NCBI GenBank assembly: GCA_963736975.1
Contig: CAVTQY010000002.1
Coordinates: 1-64,000, forward strand
Source: CAVTQY01 sp963736975
GTDB taxonomy: Bacteria; Pseudomonadota; Alphaproteobacteria; Acetobacterales; Acetobacteraceae
Reading direction: 5' to 3'
Length of the DNA stretch: 64,000 bases
Shown here: piece after piece, positions 10,035 to 21,081 of the stretch
Position numbering within the stretch: position 1 is the stretch's first letter
Layout: each line of letters begins with the position of its first letter
Position numbers and translations under genes: made by a program
Notes under the pieces: model-generated
Told to the model about the DNA's origin: nothing
Databases searched by the model: none
Seen by the model: only the letters and a program-made list of their open reading frames with translations

Positions 10035-11118
10035 ATGAGCCAGAACAGCCATCAGCGCCCACGCGGTTTCACCAGCGACAACATCGCCGGCGCTTCGCCC
10101 GAAGTCATCGCCGCCATTGGGGCCTGCAATCCCGGCCAGGCACTCCCGGTACGGAAACGATGAGCTGACCTGCTCCGTGGAGCACCGGCTTGCGGAGGTG
10201 TTCGAGCATGAGGTCGACGTGTTCCTTGTCTCGACCGGATCGGCCGCAAACGCGCTGGCACTTGCGGCGGTGACCCCGCCCTGGGGCAGCATCCTTTCTC
10301 ACGCCGAGGCCCATATCAACCGCGACGAATGCGGCGCGCCAGAGTTCTACACGGCCGGGGCCAAGCTGGTGCAGCTCCCGGGCAAGGCCGCGAAGATCGA
10401 ACTCGACGCGCTCGCGGCGAACGCGACGCGAATGGTGGGCGACGTCCACTCCGTCCAGCCCTCAAGCGTCAGCATCACGCAGGCGACCGAGGTCGGCTCA
10501 ATCTACTCGCTCGATGAGATCGGCGCCATTGGTGACGTATGTCGATCCGCCAAGCTGCCGCTGCACATGGACGGGGCCCGGTTTGCCAATGCGCTCGCCA
10601 CGCTTGGCTGCTCGCCAGCGGATATGACCTGGAAGGCCGGCGTCGGCCTGTTGTCGTTCGGCGCCACGAAAAACGGCACCTTTGGCGTCGACGCGGTGGT
10701 CTCGTTCCGCAAGGAACTCACCAGAGACCTGGCGTTTCGGCGCAAACGTGCCGGACAGCTCAGCTCCAAGATGCGGTTCCTGGCGGCGCAGATGGACGCC
10801 TACCTGGCGCACGACCTGTGGCTGCGCAATGCAGCTCAAGCCAACAGTATGGCCAAGGCACTCGCGGCAGGGCTGTCTTCGCTCGCCGGTGTCGAAATAC
10901 AGCAGCCGCCCGAAGCCAACATTCTGTTCTGCCGCCTCCCCATGCCGCTCATTCGCGGCCTGCTCGATCAAGGTTTCCGCTTTTATCATGATCGTTGGGG
11001 GTCCGGCATCGTCCGGTTCGTCACCGCCTTCTCTACCACCGAGGCGGACGTAGCCGACTTGATCGAGGTGGCGTCGGCGCTTGCTGCATCGGGCGTCGGC
11101 CAAGTGGTCGCGGCGTAA
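10035..11118 (+). CDS. Low-specificity threonine aldolase-like lyase (one frame change)
   Basis: This is a PLP-dependent fold-type I enzyme of the beta-eliminating lyase/threonine aldolase family. It starts at ATG 10035 after CAGGAG (RGFTSDNIAGASPEVI). The frame shifts by one extra base near 10150 (LPYGNDELTCSVE is expected). It then runs open to 11118 with FLVSTGSAANALALA, the substrate/PLP Asp in LHMDGARFANAL and the Schiff-base Lys in FGATKNGTFGVDAV. The product is about 360 residues. It may cleave beta-hydroxy-amino acids to glycine and an aldehyde. The gene is paired with a phzF-like gene 38 nt downstream, and the pair is bracketed by Tn3 remnants, suggesting a transferred passenger. Confidence 0.85.
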
Positions 11119-11155
11119 GCAACTGGCGATCACGATTGAAACAGGACATCTGCTC

Positions 11156-12028
11156 ATGCGTGCATACAAGGTCATCGACGTGTTCTCCGCTCACCCGTTT
11201 AAGGGCAACCCCGTCGCTGTGGTTCTTGATGCCGAAGGACTGAGCGTGACGGACATGCAGGCAATCGCTCGCTGGACCAACCTTTCGGAAACAACGTTTG
11301 TACTGCCGCCCACCGAGCCACAGGCAGACTATCGCCTGCGCATCTTCACGCCGCGATCCGAGCTACCGTTTGCCGGTCATCCCACATTGGGTAGCGCACA
11401 TGCAGTGCTGGAAGCGGGACGTGCCTGCCCAAAAGACGGTATGTTGGTGCAGGAATGCGGACAGGGGCTCGTCCGCATCGCGGTCGAGGAGAGCGAGAAC
11501 GGGCGCAGCCTTGTTCTCGATCTGCCTCCCGCGACCGTGGCCCTGCTCGACGACAACGAGGTGGCCGAACTGGAAGCGATCATCGGCGCGCCGGTGATCC
11601 GCGACGCACGCCCGGCGATCATCAACGTCGGCGCGATCTGGATTGTTGCGCAGCTCACCAGCGCGGACGCCTTGTTAAGGTTACAGCCGGATTTCGCGCG
11701 CTCGGCGCGATTTGAACAGCGGCTCGGCGCGACGGGGTTATCGCTGTTCGGCACGCATGTCGACGGGCCGGCCGCGATTGAAGTCCGCTCGTTCGCGCCC
11801 TCCTGCGGTGTCGAGGAAGATCCAGTCTGCGGCAGTGGCAACGGCAGCATCGCCGTCTTTCGCCACCGCGCGGGCATGCTTGCATCCGGGAGTGACCAAT
11901 ATATCGCCGCTCAAGGACAGAAGGTCGGTCGGGACGGTCGCGTCATGGTCGCCGTGGATGCGGCAGGCAAAGTGACGATTGGTGGCGCGTGCGTCACATG
12001 CCTCGACGGCACGCTGCGTGATCAATAA
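11156..12028 (+). CDS. PhzF-family isomerase/epimerase-like protein
   Basis: This intact 290-residue protein starts at ATG 11156 after AGGACA. It has the two-lobed diaminopimelate-epimerase-like fold of PhzF. Landmarks are YKVIDVFSAHPFKGNPVAVV at the start, the active-site Glu in NLSETTF, TPRSELPFAGHPTLGSAH, and EEDPVCGSGNGSIAVF in the C-terminal lobe. Family members catalyse proton-transfer isomerisations. The exact substrate is usually unknown outside phenazine operons, and no phenazine genes are present here. The pairing with the aldolase-like gene suggests action on an amino-acid-like compound. Confidence 0.9.
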   Translation: MRAYKVIDVFSAHPFKGNPVAVVLDAEGLSVTDMQAIARWTNLSETTFVLPPTEPQADYRLRIFTPRSELPFAGHPTLGSAHAVLEAGRACPKDGMLVQECGQGLVRIAVEESENGRSLVLDLPPATVALLDDNEVAELEAIIGAPVIRDARPAIINVGAIWIVAQLTSADALLRLQPDFARSARFEQRLGATGLSLFGTHVDGPAAIEVRSFAPSCGVEEDPVCGSGNGSIAVFRHRAGMLASGSDQYIAAQGQKVGRDGRVMVAVDAAGKVTIGGACVTCLDGTLRDQ

Positions 12029-12398
12029 GCATCGAGAGGGCAAGAACGTCGCTCCATTATGAAACGACCGGGCCGTTTAAAAAGGCGTGCGGGGCCTAGC
12101 GGCCGGTGACTTTCTCGAAAGGGACATGCAGCGGGAAAGCCGTACCAGCGTACCCGATGCGACGCCTACAATCGCGCCGTTTCCCAAGATATGTTCCCGA
12201 TTGGCTCTTCCCGGCATGGCGCACCCCACATGGAGAAACGGGAATGAGCGGCTTGCCAGAACGAGCACCTCTTGGGCGAAGTCCCAACCCTCGAAGAGGC
12301 GTAGAATTGGTCGAGAGCGGACTTGCCCGGGTGTCCGCGAAAGCTTCGTTTGCCGCACACCCGCACGTAGCGTGCCGACGCTTTCATGGGAGGGTCGG
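12029..12398. other. Intergenic remnant between phzF-like gene and Tn3 fragment
   Basis: No gene is recognised. Near 12061-12083 a small dyad (AAACG ... CGTTT followed by a run of A) could be a weak terminator for the aldolase/PhzF pair. The rest has short conflicting frames on the minus strand with no recognisable family, and is likely degraded sequence at the edge of the Tn3 remnant. Confidence 0.4.
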
Positions 12399-12500
12399 AT
12401 GGCGAGGCGGCGTTTGTTGGCTCATGAGTTCTGGGCCGGGGTGTTCGCCCTGCCGACCGAGGAACTGGAGGTGGTGCGGCACTGCACCCTGACCCCCGAC
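12399..12500 (+). pseudogene. tnpA: Tn3-family transposase, 5' fragment cut by IS21
   Basis: The ATG at 12399 follows GGGAGG. It encodes MARRRLLAHEFWAGVFALP, then TEELEVVRHCTL, the N-terminus of a Tn3-family transposase that is related to, but different from, the fragment at 9740-9968. It ends exactly where the IS21-type terminal repeat begins at 12501. The rest of the gene is not on the far side of the IS21 element, where traG is found instead. Confidence 0.72.
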
Positions 12501-12693
12501 TGTCAATCGGCATTGAAACGGGACCCCCTATCGGCGTGCAAAAGGGACCCCCGTGGTTGGGCTTGTGCCGGTAGTCCACAGGGGGGACCCGCGCGCCGCG
12601 GAGCGCCCCGCAAAGAGGCTGGTGGAGCGGCGCGTGGGGGGTTCCTGTGGACCCACCGGTGCAAGCCCCGGGGGGTGGGGTCTGGGGAGGGGG

Positions 12694-13425
12694 TCAGGCG
12701 CGGTTTTTGAAGCGCCAGCTCTCGTTGCCGGTCTCGACGATGTCGCAATGGTGGGTGAGACGATCGAGCAGCGCGGTCGTCATCTTGGCGTCGCCGAACA
12801 CGGTAGGCCATTCGCCAAAGGCCAGGTTGGTGGTGACGATCACGGAAGTCTGCTCGTAGAGGCGGCTGATCAGGTGGAACAGCAGCTGACCGCCGGATTG
12901 TGCGAATGGCAGGTAACCCAGCTCGTCGAGCACCACGAAATCCATCCGGCAGAGATAGTCCGCCATTCGACCCTGACGGCCGGCGCGGCTCTCCGCCTCG
13001 AGCCGGTTGACCAGATCGACGACGGTGAAGAACCGGCCACGGGCACCGTCGCGGATGCAGGCGCGCGCGATGGCGATCGCGAGATGGGTCTTGCCAGTGC
13101 CGGTGCCGCCGATCAGCACGACGTTGCGCTGATGCGCCAGGAATTCGCCGCCGGCGAGCTCACGCACCAGCGTCTCGTTGATCGGCGTGCCGTCAAAGGC
13201 GAAGTCGTCGACGTCCTTGGCCAGCGGCAGCTTGGCGATGGTGATCTGGTAGCGGATCGAGCGCGCCTGCTTCTCGGTGATCTCGGCCGTCAGCAGATCG
13301 CCGACGATGCGGGCAGGCTCATGCTGGCGCTTCACCGCGGTGCCGATGATCTCGTCATAGGCCGCCTTCATGCCATAGAGCTTCAGATCCGCCATGGCGG
13401 TCAGGATCTCGGATCTCTCCATCAA
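12694..13425 (-). CDS. istB: IstB transposition helper ATPase
   Basis: This is a 243-residue AAA+ helper of IS21 transposition. Walker A is GGTGTGKTHLAIAIA, and Walker B is FVVLDELGYLPF followed by GGQLLFHLISRLYEQTSVIVTTN. Its ATG overlaps the istA stop by 4 nt (ATGA), the usual coupling in IS21. It appears intact and full length. Confidence 0.95.
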   Translation of the reverse strand: MMERSEILTAMADLKLYGMKAAYDEIIGTAVKRQHEPARIVGDLLTAEITEKQARSIRYQITIAKLPLAKDVDDFAFDGTPINETLVRELAGGEFLAHQRNVVLIGGTGTGKTHLAIAIARACIRDGARGRFFTVVDLVNRLEAESRAGRQGRMADYLCRMDFVVLDELGYLPFAQSGGQLLFHLISRLYEQTSVIVTTNLAFGEWPTVFGDAKMTTALLDRLTHHCDIVETGNESWRFKNRA

Positions 13426-14921
13426 CTGGCTCTCCTCAAACCGTCATACCGTGCACAATCAGCGACTGGCGCATGGCGCAGTCGCAGCGCGTCCGGGGTC
13501 AGGATGGTGATCGGCGCCGCCGGCTCGCGGTGCCGAGACAGGATGTTGAGCACCACGTCGGCCGAGTGGGTCCCCTCGCGCAGCGCTTCCAGGCAGGCGG
13601 CCTCGACGGCGGCCAGGCCGTCGCTCAGCACCGCGGCGAGGATGGCCACCATCTGGCGATCGCCATCGGCCGTGCCGGCCAGCTTGCGGCGGATACGCTC
13701 GAGGCCGGCCGGCAGCAGCCAGTCCTTGAATGGCGCGCCATTGCGGAGCGCGCCCGGCTTGCGCGCCAGAACCGGGACATAGTGCCACGGGTCGAAAATT
13801 GTCTGATCCCGGCCGAAACATCGGCGGTGCTCGCCGATCAGCTTTCCGTCCTGACGGAGTTCGATCCGCTCGGCATAGGCGCGGATCTCGACCGGCCGCC
13901 CGACCGCATGCGCCGACACCGAGTAGCGGTTGTTGTCGAACCGAACGAGGCAGGTCTTCGAAACCGAGGCAGGTAGCGCGTGGAAGCCGTCGAAGCGCCC
14001 GGCATACGGCACCAGAGCCGTGCGCTCAGCCTCGAACACCGACCAGATCGTCTGGTCGCGCAACTCGGGATGTCGGTGTGCCCGGGCATAGGCAACGCAT
14101 TTGTCCAGCAGCCAAGCGTTCAGCTCGTCGTAGCTCTTGACCCGCACACGCGGCGAAAAGAATCGCTCCCGCACAATGCCGACCTGGTTCTCGACCTGAC
14201 CTTTCTCCCAACCCGCTGCCGGTGTGCAGGCGACGGGTTCGACCAGGTAGTGGCTGCACATCTGCAGGAACCGGCGATTATAGGCCCGCTCACGGCCAAC
14301 AAAGATCGCGTCCACCGCCGCTTTGAGGTTGTCATAGATGCCGCGCGTGCAAGTGCCACGGAAAAACGCGAACGCCCGGTCGTGGGCGTCGAACACCATC
14401 TCCTGCGTCTCGCGCGGATAAGCCCGCACGAACGGCATCCGGCTGTGGCACAGCCGCAGATGCGCGACTTTCACCGTCACCGTCGTGCCGCCGATCAGCA
14501 CGACCTCGTGGCTCCAGTCGAACTGGTAAGCTTCTCCAGGTGCGAAGCTCAGCGGAACATACGCCGCCGCCGAGCTCGATACCTGCTCGCGCCCCCACGT
14601 CCGCGCATATCGCCGAACCGCGTCATAGCCGCCCTCGTAACCCAGCCCACGCAGTTCCTCGAACACCCGGATCAACGTCAGCCGCTCTCGACCGGGCCGT
14701 CCCTCATTGGTCGCAAGCAGCCGGTCCAACTCCTCCCGCCACGGCCCAAGCCGCGGCATTGGCTGCTGCTCGCGCGCGTAACGGAACTCCGTCGCCTCCG
14801 ACCGCAATACCTTGCGCACGACCTTCCGCGACACCCGCAGCTCACGGCAGATCGCTTTGATCGACTTCCCCTGCACGAAATACGCCCGCCGGATCCGCGC
14901 AATCGTCTCCACTACCAGCAT
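13422..14921 (-). CDS. istA: IstA transposase, IS21 family
   Basis: This is a 499-residue DDE transposase. The N-terminal helix-turn-helix is GKSIKAICRELRVSRKVVRKVL. The catalytic core includes AYQFDWSHEVV (first Asp), GIYDNLKAAV (second Asp) and WEKGQVENQVGIVRERFF (Glu). The C-terminus has a beta-barrel-like region (FDNNRYSVSAHAVG). It is intact, and together with istB the element may be active. Confidence 0.95.
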   Translation of the reverse strand: MLVVETIARIRRAYFVQGKSIKAICRELRVSRKVVRKVLRSEATEFRYAREQQPMPRLGPWREELDRLLATNEGRPGRERLTLIRVFEELRGLGYEGGYDAVRRYARTWGREQVSSSAAAYVPLSFAPGEAYQFDWSHEVVLIGGTTVTVKVAHLRLCHSRMPFVRAYPRETQEMVFDAHDRAFAFFRGTCTRGIYDNLKAAVDAIFVGRERAYNRRFLQMCSHYLVEPVACTPAAGWEKGQVENQVGIVRERFFSPRVRVKSYDELNAWLLDKCVAYARAHRHPELRDQTIWSVFEAERTALVPYAGRFDGFHALPASVSKTCLVRFDNNRYSVSAHAVGRPVEIRAYAERIELRQDGKLIGEHRRCFGRDQTIFDPWHYVPVLARKPGALRNGAPFKDWLLPAGLERIRRKLAGTADGDRQMVAILAAVLSDGLAAVEAACLEALREGTHSADVVLNILSRHREPAAPITILTPDALRLRHAPVADCARYDGLRRAS

Positions 14922-15035
14922 CCCAATTCGGCCCCCGCACCACCACGAGAGCCATCGTGAACCCCACCGTCAGAGGGGCCCCTCTTGGACGCCGATCACC
15001 CCTCCAACGGGGTCCCTATTCCACGCCGATACACA

Positions 15036-16716
15036 GTGGTGGGTTTATTTCTTCCTGGCCGGGGACAATGCCGCCGTCGTGCTCTGGCTCGAGATCAGCG
15101 CCGGGATCGCCACGGCCAGCATGTTGCTGCTGGCCACGGCCCTGGCACTCCGGGGCGGGAAGCTGGGCCCCTCCCTGCGGCCCCGCCTCCTTGCCGGCCA
15201 GTCCGAGCCCATGCGAGGCCGCACCGATAACCTCGGCCACGCGGACTGGCTGCCGATCGCCAAAGCGAGGGAGATCTTCCCCGGCCCGCACCTGGAGTAC
15301 GGCGGGGTCGTCGTGGGCGAAGCATACCGCGTGGATCAGGATGGGCCTGGGCAGGTTGCCTTCGATCCGTCGAATCGCGCAACCTGGGGCAAGGGTGGAA
15401 AGGCGCCGCTGCTGATTGACCCGTGCCGGTCGGGGCCGACGCACAGCCTCGTCTTCGCGGGAGCCGGCTCCTTCAAAAGCATGTGCGCCGTCTCCACCTT
15501 GCTGACCTGGACCGGCTCGGTCGTCGTGCTCGATCCCGCCGGCGAGCTCGGCCAGATGGTCGCCGAGGCTCGGCTCCGCATGGACCACGCGGTCTACCGG
15601 CTCGACCTCCGATCCGATATCGGCTTCAACGTGCTCGACTGGATCGACGCCAGAAGTCCGACCGCCACCACGAACGTGCTGTCGGTCGTCTCATGGGTAT
15701 GCGGCGACGGCCCGACCGCCAGCCGCGACCGGTCCAACGAGTTCTTCGAGGCGCGCGGGCGGGCACTCGTCGCCTGCCTTCTCGCCCATATGCTGTGGGA
15801 TTCCGCGCTTGAGCCCGGCATCAAGACCTTGGCAACGCTGCGGCGGGGCTTGTCGACCCCCGAGCCGGAGATGCGCAAGGTACTCGACGGCATCCATCGG
15901 ACCAGCGCCAGTCCGCTCGCCCGCGACTACGCCGGCACGCTCAAGGGGCTGGTCGATGAGACGTTCTCGGGCGTCTACGCCAATGCCGACGAGAGCACGG
16001 CGTGGCTGGCGAATCCGGCGTTTGCGGCGATCGTCTCTGGCAGCTCCTTCAGGACCGCCGACCTGCTGGGGGGCAAGGTTTCGGTCTTCCTGCAGATGTC
16101 GCTGGCCAGCCTGCATACCACGCCGGCGCTGGCCCGCACCGTCATCGGGGCGCTTATCAACGCCGCTTACGAGGCGGATGGCGCCGTGCGGGGCCGCATC
16201 CTCTATTTGCTCGATGAGGCCGCGCGTCTCGGCCCGATGAAGATCATCGAGGTCGCCCGCGATGCCGGCCGCAAATACGGCATTACCCTGCAACTGCTCT
16301 ACCAATCGGTCGGTCAGCTCGAGAAGCAATGGGGGCGGGAGGGCAAGCGGGAATGGTGTGATGGCGTGTCCCACCGGACCTATGCAGCGATCCAGGATCT
16401 GGAGACCGCCCGCGAGCTGGAAGAGACCTTCGGGAAGTACGGGGTGATGGCGACCTCGCAGGGCACTCATAGCGGCAGCAGCGGCCGCAGCTTCGAAGTG
16501 GGATCGCGCTCGCGCAGCGCGAACCAGAGCTACCACGAAGTTGCCCGCCCACTGATCCGCCGCGAGGAGCTCTTAAACGATAGCCGCACCGACGAGGCGT
16601 TCGTCATTGTTCGCGGTGCGCGGCCGCTTCGATGCGGCCGTCCGATCTATTTTCGGCGCCCCGAAATGGTGAAGCAGGTTGAGGCTACCCGTTTCAACAG
16701 CGAGGGCGCCGCCTGA
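15036..16716 (+). pseudogene. traG: TraG/VirD4 type IV coupling protein, 5'-truncated by IS21
   Basis: The gene has no start of its own. Coding begins at the IS21 right end in the second membrane segment (FFLAGDNAAVVLWLEISAGIAT) and runs about 560 residues to 16716. A Walker A-like FAGAGSFKSMCAVSTLL (GxGSFKS rather than GPTGSGKG) is followed by VVVLDPAGELG, and Walker B is ILYLLDEAARLGPMK. Then come RKYGITLQLLYQSVGQLEKQWG and a C-terminal LIRREELLNDSRTDEAFV. VirD4 proteins link the relaxosome to the type IV secretion channel. No trb/vir channel genes lie in the window. Without its N-terminus it is probably inactive. Confidence 0.88.
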
Positions 16717-16735
16717 ACAATGCGGGGAAAGAGCC

Positions 16736-16924
16736 ATGTCGAGGGAAGCCGCTGATGCCGATCGTCGCGCCGCGGAGTATTGGCGCAGCGTCGCCCGGGT
16801 GGATCGCATCGACGCAAAAGCAGCCGTCGAGACGGCGCGCGTGCTGGCCGCCGACGCCCGGAAGGAGGATCAAAGGTCGGGTGATGTGCAAGCGCGTCGC
16901 AGCACCAGACCGCCGGGCGGCTGA
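16736..16924 (+). CDS. Small hypothetical protein downstream of traG
   Basis: This is a 62-residue charged, Ala-rich, probably helical protein (SREAADADRRAAEYWRSVAR, then AAVETARVLAADARKED) starting at ATG 16736, 20 nt after traG, with GGGAAAGAG upstream. It looks like a small accessory gene of the conjugation operon. No family is recognised. Confidence 0.5.
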   Translation: MSREAADADRRAAEYWRSVARVDRIDAKAAVETARVLAADARKEDQRSGDVQARRSTRPPGG

Positions 16925-17165
16925 GCCATACCTGGCTCGCGTGAGCACCAAGGTGTTAGCTCGGCCGCTTTGCGCCCATCTCGGTCGCTCAGGCTCGCCG
17001 CGCGGGTGCCTGGAACCGGCCATTGGTGCCAGGGATCGGGATGGCTGGGTTGTCGGTTTCGCGACGGTCCGCTTTTCGGGCATCCGAACCTTCGATCAGA
17101 CATTCGAGCAGCGACCGGATCGCCCCAAAACCTGAGTAGCCCGTTCGAACAGACGAATTTCGGCT

Positions 17166-18221
17166 CTATGGCCGAGCCTCCAGGACCATATTGAACGGCG
17201 TCTCGGTTGCCTTCCGCACCTGGGCGAACCCACCGTCGCGGATCGCCGACGACAGGCGGGAGAAGCCGGCCTGCGCGCCCAACCCCGCGCCCACTGGCTG
17301 GTCCAGCGAGGTCGGAAGGCAAATCATCGTCGAGGCCGCGTAGTACATTCGCCCGACCGGGTTCAGGTTGTCCTCCACCCGATCGGCCGCCATCGGCTCC
17401 ACAACCATCCAGCTTCCATCCGGCTTCAGCGTCCGCCGCACATGGCGTGCCGCTCCGGCAGGGTCGCCCATGTCGTGCAGGCAGTCGAAGCAGGTCACCA
17501 GATCCAACTCCTCGCCGGGGAACTGCCCGGCCAGCGCCACCTCGAAGCGCGTGTTCGCCGCCACTCCGTGCTGCTCCGCATGCACCCGCGCCTGCGAGAC
17601 GGATGCCGGGTGGAAGTCGTACCCCACGAAGGTAGAATTCGGAAACGCCTTGGCCATGGTAATGGTGGAGAAGCCGTGCCCGCAGCCGACATCGGCTACC
17701 TGCGCACCGCGCTCCAGCTTCGCCGTGACACCGTCCAGCGCCGGCAACCACGACTGCACCAGCATGTTGTGGTAGCTAGGTCGGAAGAAGCGCCCTACCG
17801 CACAGAACAGGCACTGCGACTGATCGCCCCAGCCGACGCCGCGCCCGGTGCGGAACGCCGGCTCCACCAGCGGCTGGTTCGTCACCGTCGCCTCGGCGAC
17901 CTCGAAGGCGCCGAGCAGGTTCGCCGGGCTGTCGGCCTCGGCGAACACCATCGCCTGCTCCGGCGGCAGCGTGAATTTCGTCGTGGCGGGATCGTAGGTC
18001 AGGTAACCCGATGCCGCCTGTTGTGCCAGCCACTCCCGCGCATACCGTTCGGCGATTTCGGTACGCGCCGCCAACTCACTGGATGTCATCGGGCCATTCG
18101 TGTGCAGCGCCTTGTATAGCCCAAGCCGATCACCGAGACGCACCAACGGGACCGTCATTGCGCCGCCAAGATCGCCGACCACTTTGCCGACGAACTCGTG
18201 CAACTTCGCTTCGTTCAGCAT
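17166..18221 (-). CDS. SAM-dependent methyltransferase with winged-helix N-terminus
   Basis: This intact ~351-residue protein starts at ATG 18221 after AGGAAAGAG. Residues ~20-90 form a winged-helix dimerisation region of the O-methyltransferase type (LGDRLGLYKAL, TSSELAARTEIAERYAREWL). The Rossmann methyltransferase core has motif I VADVGCGHGFSTITMA, motif II FVGYDFHPASV and motif IV DLVTCFDCLHDMGDP. It is a small-molecule or unknown-substrate methyltransferase. Its first 12 codons and whole upstream region are duplicated at 18633-18845. Confidence 0.88.
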   Translation of the reverse strand: MLNEAKLHEFVGKVVGDLGGAMTVPLVRLGDRLGLYKALHTNGPMTSSELAARTEIAERYAREWLAQQAASGYLTYDPATTKFTLPPEQAMVFAEADSPANLLGAFEVAEATVTNQPLVEPAFRTGRGVGWGDQSQCLFCAVGRFFRPSYHNMLVQSWLPALDGVTAKLERGAQVADVGCGHGFSTITMAKAFPNSTFVGYDFHPASVSQARVHAEQHGVAANTRFEVALAGQFPGEELDLVTCFDCLHDMGDPAGAARHVRRTLKPDGSWMVVEPMAADRVEDNLNPVGRMYYAASTMICLPTSLDQPVGAGLGAQAGFSRLSSAIRDGGFAQVRKATETPFNMVLEARP

Positions 18222-18400
18222 CTCTTTCCTCCACGTCCCTGTTCTCTGGCCGCATCGGACGCCGACATGCGCCAGCGACGGGGTGGATAATGCCGAAGCT
18301 CTGTCGCGCCCCGATCGCGTCACCCGCCGGCAAATGTCGCGTCTGTCGCGCGGCGGCGCAAAGCGCGGGCGAGGTGACCAGGGCGTCTGTCGCACGGCAC
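18184..18400. repeat. Duplicated promoter/5' segment, copy 1
   Basis: This segment covers the first codons of the methyltransferase and about 180 bp upstream. It matches 18633-18845 at clearly more than 70% of positions by eye, including an identical 27-bp core at 18317-18343. It contains TGTCGCG boxes at 18302, 18335 and 18344 and TGTCGCA at 18388. The boxes may be binding sites for a transcription factor. Confidence 0.8.
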
Positions 18401-18559
18401 GCCCGGGCGGCGGAGTAGCGCTGTCACGGCTGGCCTGCGGGCTCGATTATCTCCTCGAAGACCCGCGCGGGGGCGAGGTCCCGGAGCTGACCGTAGTCCA
18501 TGCTCCGGAGCTGCGGGCGCCTGACCGACCGGCGGTGGCGTTCGGCAAGGACCGCAATC

Positions 18560-18670
18560 GCGCGGCGGAAAGGCGAACGGTGATTCCGTGTTCCCGGTCC
18601 GACCGCTTATCTCCGTCGTGATGCCAAGATCGTTGCCGAGGAATTCGTGCAAATTCGCGTCGTTCACCAT
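18560..18670 (-). pseudogene. Paralogous methyltransferase start, truncated
   Basis: The ATG at 18670, with an upstream AGAAA tract, encodes MVNDANLHEFLGNDLG, a clear paralogue of the methyltransferase start MLNEAKLHEFVGKVVG. Similarity ends after about 17 codons and the frame runs into unrelated sequence. This is either a decayed second methyltransferase gene of which only the 5' end remains, or a by-product of the promoter duplication. Confidence 0.6.
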
Positions 18671-18845
18671 TTCTTTTCTCCACTTCCTTTCTCTTGCCGC
18701 ACCGGACGCTGGACATGCCCGGGCGACGGAGTGGATGATGTCGAGGCTTTGTCGCGTCCCGATGCGTCACCCGCCGGCAAATGTCGCGTCCGTTGCGCCG
18801 CATCCCCTCTAGCGGGCGAGGCAACGAGAGCGTCCACCACGGCAC
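18633..18845. repeat. Duplicated promoter/5' segment, copy 2
   Basis: This is a direct-repeat partner of 18184-18400, with the identical 27-bp core at 18764-18790 and TGTCGCG boxes at 18750 and 18782. A reverse CGCGACA at 18865 and TGTCACG at 18911 lie just beyond it, towards the kinase gene. It is the segment that separates the methyltransferase remnant from the histidine kinase. Confidence 0.8.
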
Positions 18846-18947
18846 GCACGGTCTGCGCGACGGACGCGACAAATCAGGCCGCTGCGCGTGACGGTAACGC
18901 GACGGAACTCTGTCACGACGCCGCATCGCCGGCTTGGAGGAGCCTTC

Positions 18948-21053
<2,106 letters not shown>

Positions 21054-21081
21054 GACGCCAGCCTCGTGGCCGGCGTCTTTT
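21054..21081. terminator. Terminator between kinase and response regulator
   Basis: GACGCC and GGCGTC arms flank a 12-nt loop that itself contains GCC/GGC pairing, followed by TTTT on the plus strand. It begins directly after the kinase stop and ends at the stop of the convergent response regulator gene, so it likely terminates the kinase mRNA. Confidence 0.75.

Larger units (their letters stand above)
12501..15035. mobile_element. IS21-family insertion sequence
   Basis: The element carries istA and istB and has imperfect ~27-bp terminal inverted repeats. The left end begins TGTCAATCGGCATTGAAACG and the right end finishes CCACGCCGATACACA. Secondary repeats (GCGTGCAAAAGGGACCCC and counterparts) lie inside each end, as is usual for IS21. 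The flanks share no target duplication (CCGAC on the left, GTGGT on the right). The left neighbour is a Tn3 tnpA start and the right neighbour a headless traG, so the element sits at a rearrangement joint. Confidence 0.88.

Noticed and set aside
11156..12028. Phenazine biosynthesis cluster
   Set aside because: Only a PhzF-family protein is present. The family is broad and no other phz genes occur.
17161..17180. Rho-independent terminator after the methyltransferase
   Set aside because: A GGCTC/GAGCC stem exists, but the stem is short, overlaps the stop codon and lacks a T-run.
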